Shown here: piece by piece, positions 47,422-56,093 of the stretch
Numbering within the stretch: position 1 is the stretch's first letter
How the letters are laid out: each line of letters opens with the position of its first letter
DNA from: JBBQLG01 sp964251665
GTDB lineage: Bacteria; Bacteroidota; Bacteroidia; Cytophagales; Spirosomataceae
Direction of reading: 5' to 3'
DNA length: 64,000 nucleotides
NCBI GenBank assembly: GCA_964251665.1
Contig: CAXUKO010000024.1
Coordinates: 19,016 to 83,015, forward strand
Notes under the pieces: model-generated
Seen by the model: the letters and a program-made list of their open reading frames with translations, nothing else
Databases searched by the model: none
Told to the model about the DNA's origin: nothing
Made by a program: the position numbers and the translations under genes

Positions 47422-48399
47422 TTATGAAGTGCGTTGTTGGGCATCCATTTTAGTAAGGAACTGGTCCAGACTAAGACCATTTTTTATAAGCCCCTGATTT
47501 AAAATACCGGTGAGCGTTTTGCAATCGTTTAAAACGGCTGACCTCTTCCCCGAGATTGCTAATAATTCGCCCTGCCTCAAGTATGCCCTCAATTCGCTTG
47601 GATAGTCGACCAGCTCGTCGGCTATCTCGTTCTGCAACTGCGTCAGCAGCTTGTTTTCGATATTCATCGTGCCGGCTTCCAAGCTCTTCTCGATTTCGCT
47701 CAGTTGCTGCTTCGATTGCTGCCGCTTGTTGTTTAAAAGTTGCTCCGATAGCTTTCTTTTGCTGTCGATACGTCTCAACCATGCTCCTTCTACGGCTTTC
47801 AGATTCGTGTGGCAGCGCAGCCGTTCGTTGTCGCAACGTTGCTGTTGCCCGCCCTGCTTCGCTAATTCGTTGGTCAACTGCTGCTGCTTCAGTTCTAAGT
47901 TGTTCCTGTCGGTCCTGTATTGAGCCGTCTCCTTTCCCAAGTTCGATGAGATCCGCTGTAATTCGATCAATTTCGCTTTGGCAGTCTGGTCTATAGTCGG
48001 CTTCTTCACGCTCCAACTGGCTTTTCTTTCGATTATATCGGCGCTCCAGGTTTTTATGTCTCGCGCCAAGTTTTCTTGCCGCTTTTGCAATCTGGAGTAA
48101 ACGGCCACGAAACGGGGTTTCAATTCGTTTCTCGTGCGATGCCTGAAGGCGGAGCAGTCGTTCGCTATCTCGTGCTGCGTTGTCCGTAACTCGTGATATC
48201 TCTGCTGTAAGGTTTTGTCTAACTGCTCCGTATTGTTCGCTTTCCAAGCAGCGTTCAATCGCGCGTATAAGGTTTCCAATTTCTGTTGATCGGCAGTTGA
48301 CAGATTCCTCAAAAAGTCGTCTTTGGAGTTGATCAACCGGTAATATCTCTTTTGAATCTCTTCTGGAAACGGGAACGTATCGGGCTGCTTCTTCTTCAT
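47422..48399 (-). CDS. Alternative 325-codon frame overlapping the CoiA-like gene
   Basis: This frame opens with ATG 48397-48399 (MKKKQPDTFPF) inside the larger gene and stays open for about 930 nt in a different frame, ending 49 nt past its stop. It reads as a plausible coiled-coil protein with normal-looking helices (RYYRLINSKDDFLRNLST). The host frame has an equally natural C-terminus, so I treat the host as the real gene and this as a possible dual-coding or chance frame. No start signal is evident. Confidence 0.2.
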   Translation of the reverse strand: MKKKQPDTFPFPEEIQKRYYRLINSKDDFLRNLSTADQQKLETLYARLNAAWKANNTEQLDKTLQQRYHELRTTQHEIANDCSAFRHRTRNELKPRFVAVYSRLQKRQENLARDIKTWSADIIERKASWSVKKPTIDQTAKAKLIELQRISSNLGKETAQYRTDRNNLELKQQQLTNELAKQGGQQQRCDNERLRCHTNLKAVEGAWLRRIDSKRKLSEQLLNNKRQQSKQQLSEIEKSLEAGTMNIENKLLTQLQNEIADELVDYPSELRAYLRQGELLAISGKRSAVLNDCKTLTGILNQGLIKNGLSLDQFLTKMDAQQRTS

Positions 48400-49060
48400 G
48401 ATTGTAAAGCCAATAGGTACGGTCGGTATGGTAAAAGATCTGTTCGATTGCCGCAGCCGATTCTTTCGGAATGGTAACGGTTATTGTGTTGATACCCAAT
48501 CGTTTTAGCTTACTCAGCTTTTCGTCATCAGGCTTATGAGTGGCAACGATTTCAATGAATAAAATCGGGTTGCCATGCTGATCGAAGAAGGTAACGTCGG
48601 GTTGGACAATCAGCCGTTTCTTTAGATCCCCTTCCACCCAGTCGGGGTTACTCATCCATCTGATCTGGCTGGTTTCATCTTCGTAGAACCGGTATTCAAT
48701 TCCAACAGAATAGGCCTGAATAGTTTCGGCCTCTTTCAACCGCATAACTCCCTCGCTGCCTTTAGGGGCGTATTTATCGACGGCCGGTACTCTAATCTGT
48801 TTAATCCGCTGAAGAATCTCCTTGGCAATCTTGTGGCGGTATGTCTCGTTTGAGAAGGTACATTTTCGCTCGATCCTAACGTCGGTGACATGATGCCTGA
48901 AATAAGGACTGACTATGTCGCCCTTACAAGCTACCATTTCCTGATCGCAGTCTATACAATAATAGCCCTTGCGTCCCCGCTCAGCTTGCGATATATGAAA
49001 TTCTTCGCCCTGAATGTTCTTGGCATACAGGGTTTCTTCTATGCGTTGCTTCGTTTCCAT
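47471..49060 (-). CDS. CoiA-like zinc-ribbon/nuclease protein with long coiled coil
   Basis: 529 residues. The N-terminus has CIDCDQEMVACKGD...PYFRHH, a CoiA-type zinc ribbon. It is followed by the nuclease-like core with VQPDVTFFD, then ILFIEIVATHKPDDEK (D...ExxxxxK). The C-terminal 300 residues are a charged coiled coil rich in Arg/Glu/Gln. CoiA-type proteins are linked to handling of incoming DNA. The gene lies 14 nt after the GIY-YIG-like gene, and about 100 nt before the nuclease gene of the ABC-3C operon. A role in processing or destroying transferred DNA is inferred. The coiled-coil half overlaps a second open frame. Confidence 0.65.
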   Translation of the reverse strand: METKQRIEETLYAKNIQGEEFHISQAERGRKGYYCIDCDQEMVACKGDIVSPYFRHHVTDVRIERKCTFSNETYRHKIAKEILQRIKQIRVPAVDKYAPKGSEGVMRLKEAETIQAYSVGIEYRFYEDETSQIRWMSNPDWVEGDLKKRLIVQPDVTFFDQHGNPILFIEIVATHKPDDEKLSKLKRLGINTITVTIPKESAAAIEQIFYHTDRTYWLYNHEEEAARYVPVSRRDSKEILPVDQLQRRLFEESVNCRSTEIGNLIRAIERCLESEQYGAVRQNLTAEISRVTDNAARDSERLLRLQASHEKRIETPFRGRLLQIAKAARKLGARHKNLERRYNRKKSQLEREEADYRPDCQSEIDRITADLIELGKGDGSIQDRQEQLRTEAAAVDQRISEAGRATATLRQRTAALPHESESRRRSMVETYRQQKKAIGATFKQQAAAIEAATERNREELGSRHDEYRKQAADAVAERDSRRAGRLSKRIEGILEAGRIISNLGEEVSRFKRLQNAHRYFKSGAYKKWS

Positions 49061-49074
49061 ACCGAATAATTCCG

Positions 49075-49476
49075 TTAGCGGTCAGCTACAACAACATACA
49101 AGTAATTCATGCCGGCCACAGTGGCCAGCCGACCTGTGCTGTTTTCGTGCTTATTGTCCAATCGATTCGCAAATTCACCGATAAAATAGGATTCGTAATG
49201 ACAGATGAAGTTATCACTACTGGTCTGATAGACTAAATACATGGTTTCGTAAGTCCGGTAGTCGCTAGCCTGAAAGCGTTTGGCAGGCTGTACCGTTTTG
49301 CCAATCTTAGCGTATCTGTGCTCGTGCAGAATTGTATCAATAGAATGCCTGATCTTGAGTGTCGTTGACCGTCCCTTTCTCCCTGTTTTTAAATATTTGT
49401 CTGAAACAGTACGCGCTTTGTCTTCAGCTTGGTCCAGAATCAAGCCGAACAGACCTGTCAATAGGGATTTTATCAT
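49075..49476 (-). CDS. GIY-YIG/T5orf172-like small protein
   Basis: 133 residues. A hydrophobic/charged N-terminal helix (LLTGLFGLILDQAEDKARTV) precedes a core with HRYAKIGKTVQPAKRFQ and YLVYQTSSDNFI...ESYFIGEF, resembling the 'YKIG.T....R' and Glu-ending core of GIY-YIG-type nucleases. Tyr, Lys/Gly and Arg are present, but the match is loose. It sits between two unassigned defence-island genes on the same strand with short gaps (28 nt and 14 nt). Family assignment is tentative. Confidence 0.4.
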   Translation of the reverse strand: MIKSLLTGLFGLILDQAEDKARTVSDKYLKTGRKGRSTTLKIRHSIDTILHEHRYAKIGKTVQPAKRFQASDYRTYETMYLVYQTSSDNFICHYESYFIGEFANRLDNKHENSTGRLATVAGMNYLYVVVADR

Positions 49477-49503
49477 TTTTAGGAAGTGTTACGGTAGAGT
49501 GGA

Positions 49504-50412
49504 CTACTCTGTCATCTCGAAGGAGTAGACCAAATTTTGGATAGGAACATTGATTTTATCACATGCTTCGATTGCTTCTTTATCGAAAAAATGGATTGCG
49601 AATTGCGCATTAATATCGTCAGGTTTGTATAACATTAGCTGACGGTAATAAACCATGTTGTAAATGAGATTTGAGCAGAAAAGCGTCATGCTAAAATCGC
49701 GTTCTGAATCGAATAATTTTGTTTCAATTCTTACATGGCCGGGCTTTTTAGGCTTTACGTAGTAAGACATTGACTGACTGATATCCCACTCAAGTTGTAC
49801 CTCCATTGTTTCCGGGTTTGCTAACATTAGCTTCGTGGAGGCTGGTATGAGTCGAAGCCCATGCTTGTAGGCGTTGTATTCTTCCCGGTCGATAAAGTCC
49901 TGTGCGATTATCCGAATCCCGTTTTTTGCAGCGTCAAGGCTTTCTCTTATATGCTCAAAAACGTCATCTGGAAATTTACCAGTTGGAAGTACGCATGAGT
50001 AAAACAAATAATGAGACACACTCACTTCATACCCCATAAAAGCTACCTTCTCATCCAGGAAATCTAAAGCGGTATCATTCTCAGCAATCTCACGAATCAT
50101 CTTGTAGTTATCCTGCCACTTAGCGTTAGTGAGCCTAACCATCACAGACCGGTCATCCTGAAGTTTGCCGTCTTTGGGTTTAAGCGCGAAAAACAACTCA
50201 AAGAAAGTTTCTATTGCATGAAAATAAGTTTGTCGTAAATCGCTTTTTAATGTCAACTGTAACTCATTTCGGTCCTCATGAAGATGATCAGTTTGTAATA
50301 CTTTTTTCTCATATTCATCCAAGTTATCGAGCAAATTTTTTAAATAGGTTGCTTTATGCCTATGAAAATTTTTCAGGAAGGTTTTATAAAAGAGTTGTGG
50401 TTCAAAAATCAT
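49504..50412 (-). CDS. Hypothetical protein in the defence island (302 aa)
   Basis: A soluble helical protein starting MIFEPQLFYKTFLKNFHRHK. Many aromatic and charged residues are present, but no recognisable domain. It starts 37 nt after the methyltransferase stop, and copy D of the dispersed 20-bp motif lies 65 nt upstream in the same orientation. It precedes the GIY-YIG-like and CoiA-like genes. It could be part of a three-gene defence set or an accessory to the MmeI-like enzyme. Confidence 0.6.
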   Translation of the reverse strand: MIFEPQLFYKTFLKNFHRHKATYLKNLLDNLDEYEKKVLQTDHLHEDRNELQLTLKSDLRQTYFHAIETFFELFFALKPKDGKLQDDRSVMVRLTNAKWQDNYKMIREIAENDTALDFLDEKVAFMGYEVSVSHYLFYSCVLPTGKFPDDVFEHIRESLDAAKNGIRIIAQDFIDREEYNAYKHGLRLIPASTKLMLANPETMEVQLEWDISQSMSYYVKPKKPGHVRIETKLFDSERDFSMTLFCSNLIYNMVYYRQLMLYKPDDINAQFAIHFFDKEAIEACDKINVPIQNLVYSFEMTE

Positions 50413-50449
50413 GATGCTTTGTTGTCAATAAATGTAATGTCGTCTGTTT

Positions 50450-53293
50450 TCAGATTAAACTTTTGTCAGCTTTCTTCTTTTTCTTCCCTTCTATTCCTGC
50501 CGCAGCCATCAACGGGGCGGTGTACTGTTCATACAGCTCGAACAGGTATTCAATACGTCGGGCTTCGTTGGGAAACGCCTGGGGACGGTAGCACAGATCG
50601 ACGGCCCGGTCGAGATCCTGATGCGCTTTGACTAAGGCCGGTGGCATCGTCAACGGATCGTAGAGGTCGGCAAGGCTGCTGCCGACGAACGAGGCCCGCA
50701 CGTTGAGCACTCGTTGCGCGGCTGACTCTATTGCTTTGACCTGTTTTTCAACCGGGGCTTGTGGCCAAGGGAAGTTATTATAAACGATGTCCTTTGAGTA
50801 TCTGTAGTCGCTTTTTAAGCGACCACAGACGTAGCGCACCCATGTCATGTGCATCTCCGATGTTAGGACACCGAAATGAAACATGCCAGCGTTAGGAATG
50901 ATCTTTACCAGGTTACTCGATAAGGTTTCGGGTTGCTCGTAGCCAATGGGTATATATCGCCTGCGTTCTGAGGAAACTTCTGGCACAAGTAGATAACTAC
51001 CCTTTGGCATATTTTCTACTTGAAAACGAGTTGGAATACTTGCCAATTTTCTGGTTGAAAGCCTATTACTAGCTAAACGCATTTCACGAACAGCCTGAAT
51101 TCGTTTCATTGCTTCGGGCATCTGGCGTAATTCAGTGGGTGGACATTCACCTAGCCAGAGACACCATCTTTCGTAGCCGTTTATGAACTCGTCCGAACCT
51201 AACCAACGTCGGAACCACTTTTCAGAACGTGGTTCTAAAGCAATAAATTTATCTCGTTCTGTTACTGTAAATAAGTAATTTCCACCATCAATTGGTTGAT
51301 TACCAATGCCAATTTCAGGTATATTACACAACGGTTTCTGTCGGCGGTTTACTATTAGATCGTTTGCTTCAACTAAATAAGGATTGATATTGCGTACGAT
51401 CAATTCCGTTGGATCACCCTTGATGTCGGTATAATGATAGAGTTTTTTACTGCCTGTATCATAAGTCGCGAAACCAACGATCACGCAGTAGACAGCTGCG
51501 TTCCCTTTAGCTTCGTTATTCCATTTGAACGTCTGATGAGCAAAGTGAATTTTAACGTTATATTTTCGTAGCATTTCACCCCATAAGATACTAACCTGTT
51601 CACCCTGAGTGATCGAGTTAGTTGAAACGAAGGCTACTTTACCATCAAGTTGATGCATATATTGGGCCGCTTTCAAATACCAGCCTGATACATAATCCAG
51701 TATCCCTGCACCATCTACGCCGATGAAGACCGCTTTAATATCTTCCTTTTGAAGATCAGAAGTATATCTTGAGCCAATAAACGGCGGATTGCCAATAATA
51801 AAGTTGTAACGTAGTGGCTCTTCCCCTTCTTTGGATTCCGGCAACAGTGATTGCCAGTCGGTTCGTAAAGCATTACCGTGTACGATGGTTGCCGACTTGG
51901 TGAGCGGCAAACGGATGTAGTATTGCCCAAACTCCTCTGATATCCGCATATTCATCTGGTGGTCCATGAGCCAAAGGGCCACTTGCGCAATCTGCGCCGG
52001 AAACTCCTCGTACTCGATACCACAGAAGCGGTCCACGTCGACCAGTACCAGATCATTGACGCTCACGAACTGTTGACCTTTTTGTAAGGCCTTGATTACC
52101 TCGATTTCCAGCAACCGCAATTCTCTATACGTAATGATGAGAAAGTTACCGCAGCCGCAGGCCGGGTCTAAGAACCGCAGGTTGGCCAGCTTGCCATGAA
52201 ATGCCGTGAGTTTGCGCTTATCGGTCTGAACGGCTCGGAACTCGCGCCAGAGGTCGTCCAGAAACAGTGGTTTGATAACCTTCAGTATGTTCTTTTCCGA
52301 GGTGTAGTGCGCTCCCAGATTACGCCGTTCGATGGGGTTCATGACCGACTGAAACAGCGACCCGAATATGGCCGGTGAAATCCGCCCCCAATCCAGCGCA
52401 CAGCAGTCCAGCAGCATCTGCCGCATGGCCCGGTCGAAGGTTGGGATCATCAGGTTTTCGGCGAAAAGTTTGCCATTCACGTACGGAAACTGCGCCAGGG
52501 CATCGTCTAAGTTTTTCGGGCGTTTTTCGGCGGGCGTGTTCAGGATCTGGAACAGCATGGCCATCTGCGATCCGAGGTCGAAGCCATCGTCGCGGGTATT
52601 CTGGGTCAGGTAATCCTGAAAGATGCCCTTCTCAAATATGCTCGTGTCGTCGGCAAACAGGCAGAACAGCAGTCGCACTAAATAGACTTCAAGGGTATGG
52701 CCATTATAGCCCACTTCTTTCAGTTTGTCGTGCAGACTGCCCATCATTTGAGCCGCCTTGATGTTGACCGGGTCCTGCTCCTGATAGGTCCGCTTCTGGT
52801 AGCCCAGCATGAACCCGAATTCCTTGACGTGCAGGTGCAGATCAGCTAATAGAAATTCGTGAAAGGGGCGCGATCTGGTTGGTGCAGATTCATCTACCGG
52901 GCGGGCTATGCCTGGGCTGATTCCCGCTGTTTCTTCCAGATCATAAAGTCGGAACCGGGCGAAGTCTGATACCAGCACGTATCGGGGCAGTTCGTGGTCT
53001 TTCAAACCGACGAAATAGGCCACGGCCTGGCTATAGGCATCATCTAAGCTCCGACCGCGCGATTTATGTTCGACCACCAGCGTACCGGGCCAGAACAGAT
53101 CGACAAAGCCTTTGCTCCTGCCCGGCCGCTCGACAGCCTTTTCAAATTGGGCCAACCGACGGCGGGTTACACCAAATACGTTGAAGAAATCATCCCAGAA
53201 CGACTTGGCTTCAGCATCTTCCGAGGCCTCGTCTTTCCACTCGTTCGCAAAACGTAGCGCACGATCTTTAATCTCAGTCCAGCTAAGAGCCAT
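50450..53293 (-). CDS. MmeI-like single-chain restriction-modification enzyme (type IIL)
   Basis: 947 residues, close to MmeI in size. The N-terminal nuclease core has D-(9 residues)-EHK within FVDLFWPGTLVVEHKS, the D-X9-ExK arrangement of this family. A helical spacer is followed by the methyltransferase with DPACGCGNF (motif I) and NPPF in FIIGNPPFIGS (motif IV, N6-adenine type). The C-terminal 350 residues form the target-recognition and helical domains. One protein both cleaves unmodified DNA and methylates one strand of its target. The target sequence cannot be read. It sits between the split yhcG-like gene and a 302-residue gene, as part of the defence island. Confidence 0.88.
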   Translation of the reverse strand: MALSWTEIKDRALRFANEWKDEASEDAEAKSFWDDFFNVFGVTRRRLAQFEKAVERPGRSKGFVDLFWPGTLVVEHKSRGRSLDDAYSQAVAYFVGLKDHELPRYVLVSDFARFRLYDLEETAGISPGIARPVDESAPTRSRPFHEFLLADLHLHVKEFGFMLGYQKRTYQEQDPVNIKAAQMMGSLHDKLKEVGYNGHTLEVYLVRLLFCLFADDTSIFEKGIFQDYLTQNTRDDGFDLGSQMAMLFQILNTPAEKRPKNLDDALAQFPYVNGKLFAENLMIPTFDRAMRQMLLDCCALDWGRISPAIFGSLFQSVMNPIERRNLGAHYTSEKNILKVIKPLFLDDLWREFRAVQTDKRKLTAFHGKLANLRFLDPACGCGNFLIITYRELRLLEIEVIKALQKGQQFVSVNDLVLVDVDRFCGIEYEEFPAQIAQVALWLMDHQMNMRISEEFGQYYIRLPLTKSATIVHGNALRTDWQSLLPESKEGEEPLRYNFIIGNPPFIGSRYTSDLQKEDIKAVFIGVDGAGILDYVSGWYLKAAQYMHQLDGKVAFVSTNSITQGEQVSILWGEMLRKYNVKIHFAHQTFKWNNEAKGNAAVYCVIVGFATYDTGSKKLYHYTDIKGDPTELIVRNINPYLVEANDLIVNRRQKPLCNIPEIGIGNQPIDGGNYLFTVTERDKFIALEPRSEKWFRRWLGSDEFINGYERWCLWLGECPPTELRQMPEAMKRIQAVREMRLASNRLSTRKLASIPTRFQVENMPKGSYLLVPEVSSERRRYIPIGYEQPETLSSNLVKIIPNAGMFHFGVLTSEMHMTWVRYVCGRLKSDYRYSKDIVYNNFPWPQAPVEKQVKAIESAAQRVLNVRASFVGSSLADLYDPLTMPPALVKAHQDLDRAVDLCYRPQAFPNEARRIEYLFELYEQYTAPLMAAAGIEGKKKKKADKSLI
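50477..50496 (-). repeat. Dispersed 20-bp motif, copy D
   Basis: Exact GAATAGAAGGGAAGAAAAAG on the minus strand, lying within the last codons of the MmeI-like gene (encoding GIEGKKKKK). It is 65 nt upstream of the 302-residue gene in the same orientation. Coding overlap may explain part of the conservation, but the exact 20-nt match to copy A is unlikely by chance. Confidence 0.6.
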
Positions 53294-53392
53294 TCGTTGT
53301 AAATAAAGGGCAGGAAATAAGTTAATAATATGGCAAAATAGTGAATCCGAACGGCATTCACCTACCAGAATGGTCTAGCATTCACCCAAAAG

Positions 53393-53746
53393 TTAAATTT
53401 TCGGTTCTTCCGGCTCATTCGATGGTTGTTCCGGTAATTCATCTAGTCGCAACCGCTCTTCAATCTCCTCAATCGACGGCAGAGTACTCTTGAGATCATC
53501 GGGTAACGATTCCAGTAACCTATACTCGGTGATGCCGATTGGCTTATGAAAATCCCGTAGTGAGTATTCGGCCATCAGCTTGTCATGTTTGCGGCAGATC
53601 AGCAGACCAATGCTTGGGTTATCGAATTCGCCCCGAAACTGATCGTCCACCGCCGACAGATAGAAATTCAGTTTTCCGACGAATTCCGGCTCAAACTCTG
53701 TCACTTTCAAGTCAATCACCAGGTACGACCGTAGCTTCAGGTGATA
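53393..53746 (-). CDS. yhcG: yhcG/DUF1016 nuclease gene, exon 2
   Basis: The second part of a PDDEXK nuclease of the YhcG/DUF1016 family, separated from exon 1 by a group II intron. Exon 2 begins exactly at TAT CAC CTG (YHLKLR), restoring the family core IDLLFYHLKLR, then YLVIDLKV (the catalytic ExK-like strand) and GKLNFYLSAVDD. The C-terminus is Pro/Glu-rich. Joined protein: 360 residues, normal for the family. YhcG-type nucleases occur in defence islands beside restriction systems. Without splicing only truncated products are made. Confidence 0.85.
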   Translation of the reverse strand, partial: YHLKLRSYLVIDLKVTEFEPEFVGKLNFYLSAVDDQFRGEFDNPSIGLLICRKHDKLMAEYSLRDFHKPIGITEYRLLESLPDDLKSTLPSIEEIEERLRLDELPEQPSNEPEEPKI

Positions 53747-53752
53747 GTTAAC

Positions 53753-54031
53753 CTAAGCATGGGCGTCGCCACCCATGCTCGGCTCCAGAACCGGACTTGC
53801 TCCTTTCAAAACATCCGGCTCCTCACTAGTCAGGTGTTTGTCATTCATACTCCTCTGGTGAACCCGGTCATGGCAATGGCCATGTAAAAGTACCAAATTA
53901 GATGGCTGGTTGTTGCCATGATGCCCGTCGGCATGATGCACTTCCATAATGTCCAATGGTCTAAAGTACAGACCACAGCCCTTACAACGGCCTTGTTGCT
54001 TCTTTAATAACTCAGCTACTCGTGGAGACAG
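53753..54031 (-). pseudogene. HNH endonuclease domain of the intron-encoded protein, out of frame
   Basis: Open frame from LSPRVAELLKKQQGRC, through CKGCGLYFRPLDIMEVHH and NLVLLHGHCHDRVH, to a TAG at 53753-53755. This is the C-terminal HNH domain of intron-encoded proteins (CxxC plus HH...H), but it lies in a different frame from the reverse transcriptase. It appears to be cut off by a frameshift near 54030. Unless translated by frameshifting, the endonuclease is lost, so the intron may splice but have reduced mobility. Confidence 0.75.
53788..53821 (-). ncRNA. Group II intron domain V
   Basis: 34 nt folding as a hairpin with GAGCCGGATG at the 5' side and CAAGTCCGGTTC at the 3' side, and a GAAA tetraloop. 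This is the catalytic core and the most conserved part of group II introns. It is followed after 2 nt by domain VI with a long stem around AGCATGGG/CCCATGCT and the likely branch-point A. Confidence 0.85.
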
Positions 54032-55521
54032 TGTCGGATAGCGGCCATTCGGGCTGACCAGTATACGTGGTCGCCGTCATAGGGACTACGTCTATCTTTC
54101 ACCTTCACGAAGTACTTGATTCGGTAATCCGAGTGCATAGCCAAGAGCTTATGGTCTATCGTTTTAAACCGCCAATGGTTGTTCCCGTGCCGCAGAAAGT
54201 AGCGGTCTTTGACCCAGCGACGACCTTTCTGAGGATGCCGGTAACGGCCCCAACGCCAAAGCTTTTGAAACATCAAATGATCGGCCTTCTCAAAGATTTT
54301 ACGGGCTATTACCGTTTTGTAGTAGCTTGACCAACCTTTAACCAAGGGATTCAAATTTCTAATGACAGTATCCTGCGATTCTCCCCGGTGAGACCGGAGT
54401 AGTTGCCGGATAGCCATCAGATGACGTTGCAGTGCTTCTTTACTGGGTTTAATTAGGGTGGCATACCCCTGTCGAGTCGTTGACCGGTATTGACGTACAT
54501 GAAAGCCCAAGAAGTTAAACCCGGCTGGTTGGTCCCCTATCGGATGATAGGTATGACAAAGCCTTGTCTTGGCATCTTTTAGGTGTAAGCCCATCTGTTG
54601 CAGCCAGGTGGCTATATACTCCTTCGCTTTCAGCAACAGGGTCTGATCTTCGTGGATGACCACAAAGTCATCCGCATAGCGAATGATCGACAACATGCGG
54701 GCTGAGAGCATATAGGAGCCTTTACCACATTTCTGTTTCATGTACTGCTGTAAGTCCCGGCTAAGTGCCTTTTTGGTATCCATTTCCAAGCCATGGAGGG
54801 CAATATTCGCCAGCAAAGGGGAGATGATGCCCCCTTGTGGTGTACCCTGTTGAGTAGGCCTGAAGACGGTTCCGTCCAGTACGCCCGCTTTTAGCCAGCT
54901 TTTGATACGCCGACGGAGAAAAGGGCTACACTTGAGCTTACTAAGGAGTGCAGTTTGGTCAATATTGTCAAAGCAGCCCGCGATGTCTGCATCTAACACA
55001 TAAGCTTGTTTACCACAGATAGCCCCGAAGATAGCGGCTATAGCGTCCTGGGCGGAGCGACCCGGTCTAAATCCGTAACTGTTAGGCTCAAATTTAGCCT
55101 CCCATTCCGGTTCCAGCCCCATCTTCACCAAGGCCTGATTGACCCGATCCCGGATCGTTGGAATACCTAACGGTCGTTTTTCTGCCTTACCGGGTTTGGG
55201 TATCCATACCCGGCGAACAGGCATCGCTTTGGCCGTTAAGTGTAAGTCCTCCACCAGTTGGTGTCGCTCTTTCTTGGTTAGGGCCGTTTGGCCATCTACC
55301 CCGGCGGTTTTCTTGCCTCGGTTATCCTGAGTTACTCGGCGAACAGCCAGCCATTTAGCACTGGCTGAACAAAGTAATAGGCGTTGTAGCTTTCTGACGG
55401 CGAGTTGGTCACCTTTCTGAGAAGCTCGATAGATTCGCTTTTGCAGCTTAAATACGTTTCTTTCCAGCGTTGGCCAGTGAATCGTATCCCAGTCATACCT
55501 AAGTGTTGTCACCTGGCTCAT
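54016..55521 (-). CDS. ltrA: Group II intron reverse transcriptase/maturase
   Basis: 501 residues. An N-terminal RT0 region is followed by reverse transcriptase motifs including GTPQGGIISPLLANI and the catalytic YADDFVVI. A maturase domain X follows (NPLVKGWSSYYKTV), ending RMAAIRH before an early TAG. It binds the intron RNA, promotes splicing and copies it into a new target. The HNH tail is out of frame downstream. ATG at 55519-55521 gives the normal RT start. Function should be retained for splicing. Confidence 0.92.
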   Translation of the reverse strand: MSQVTTLRYDWDTIHWPTLERNVFKLQKRIYRASQKGDQLAVRKLQRLLLCSASAKWLAVRRVTQDNRGKKTAGVDGQTALTKKERHQLVEDLHLTAKAMPVRRVWIPKPGKAEKRPLGIPTIRDRVNQALVKMGLEPEWEAKFEPNSYGFRPGRSAQDAIAAIFGAICGKQAYVLDADIAGCFDNIDQTALLSKLKCSPFLRRRIKSWLKAGVLDGTVFRPTQQGTPQGGIISPLLANIALHGLEMDTKKALSRDLQQYMKQKCGKGSYMLSARMLSIIRYADDFVVIHEDQTLLLKAKEYIATWLQQMGLHLKDAKTRLCHTYHPIGDQPAGFNFLGFHVRQYRSTTRQGYATLIKPSKEALQRHLMAIRQLLRSHRGESQDTVIRNLNPLVKGWSSYYKTVIARKIFEKADHLMFQKLWRWGRYRHPQKGRRWVKDRYFLRHGNNHWRFKTIDHKLLAMHSDYRIKYFVKVKDRRSPYDGDHVYWSARMAAIRHCLHE

Positions 55522-56093
55522 AATGTGTTAACTGCTACTAACAACTCTATCATCCTGATTAGCGTGTCTCCGTGGGCCTATCCGGGGCATTACTCCCGGC
55601 ATTCGCTTCTGAGACAATCCCTCCCTTTCGGGGCTTGCGGCTGACTACCTACTTCCTGAAGAAGAGCCATCGAAAGGGTTACTCCGTTCCCTATTGCTGT
55701 TTGTCGTCGGAGACAGATTCCTGCTTTTCGCCGGGGCTGGATAACATCGACAGAGACCTATTCAACTCCCTGTCATCCCTATAGCCCGTACCTTTTTGGT
55801 TAAAGCGTAACAGCCTTGTTTCGCTTTTCTACGACCTTACGACGAGTCAGACACAGGTTCCTCGCGTAATCATATCCGACTATGCTTGGGGGAGTGACGG
55901 CTCAAGGCTGCCGCTTACCCCCTTTTTTATCCCATGCAGGCACCCGGTTGATTGTCAGTCATCGAGTGTGGGATATGCATCATCCCGATGTCGGGGAGAT
56001 TGGAATTTCACCAATACCGCAATAGAGTTAAGCGGCCGGAGCCGCTCTACACTGTCCCGTTGTTCTCACGGTTCGAGTGTAAACGGGTCGCAC

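Larger units (their letters stand above)
53747..56093 (-). mobile_element. Group II intron inserted in the yhcG-like gene
   Basis: 2,347 nt. The 5' end reads GTGCGACCCG after exon ...CTATTATTC, matching the GUGYG rule. The 3' end reads ...GGTTAAC before TATCAC, matching the AY ending. The exon frame is restored exactly across the junction (DLLF/YHLK). Domain V and a domain VI with a bulged A lie at the 3' end. The reverse transcriptase frame lies in the middle. A possible EBS2 element is TAGGTC (plus 55755-55760 reads GACCTA), complementary to the exon sequence just before the insertion. It moves as an RNA by target-primed reverse transcription. Confidence 0.9.
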
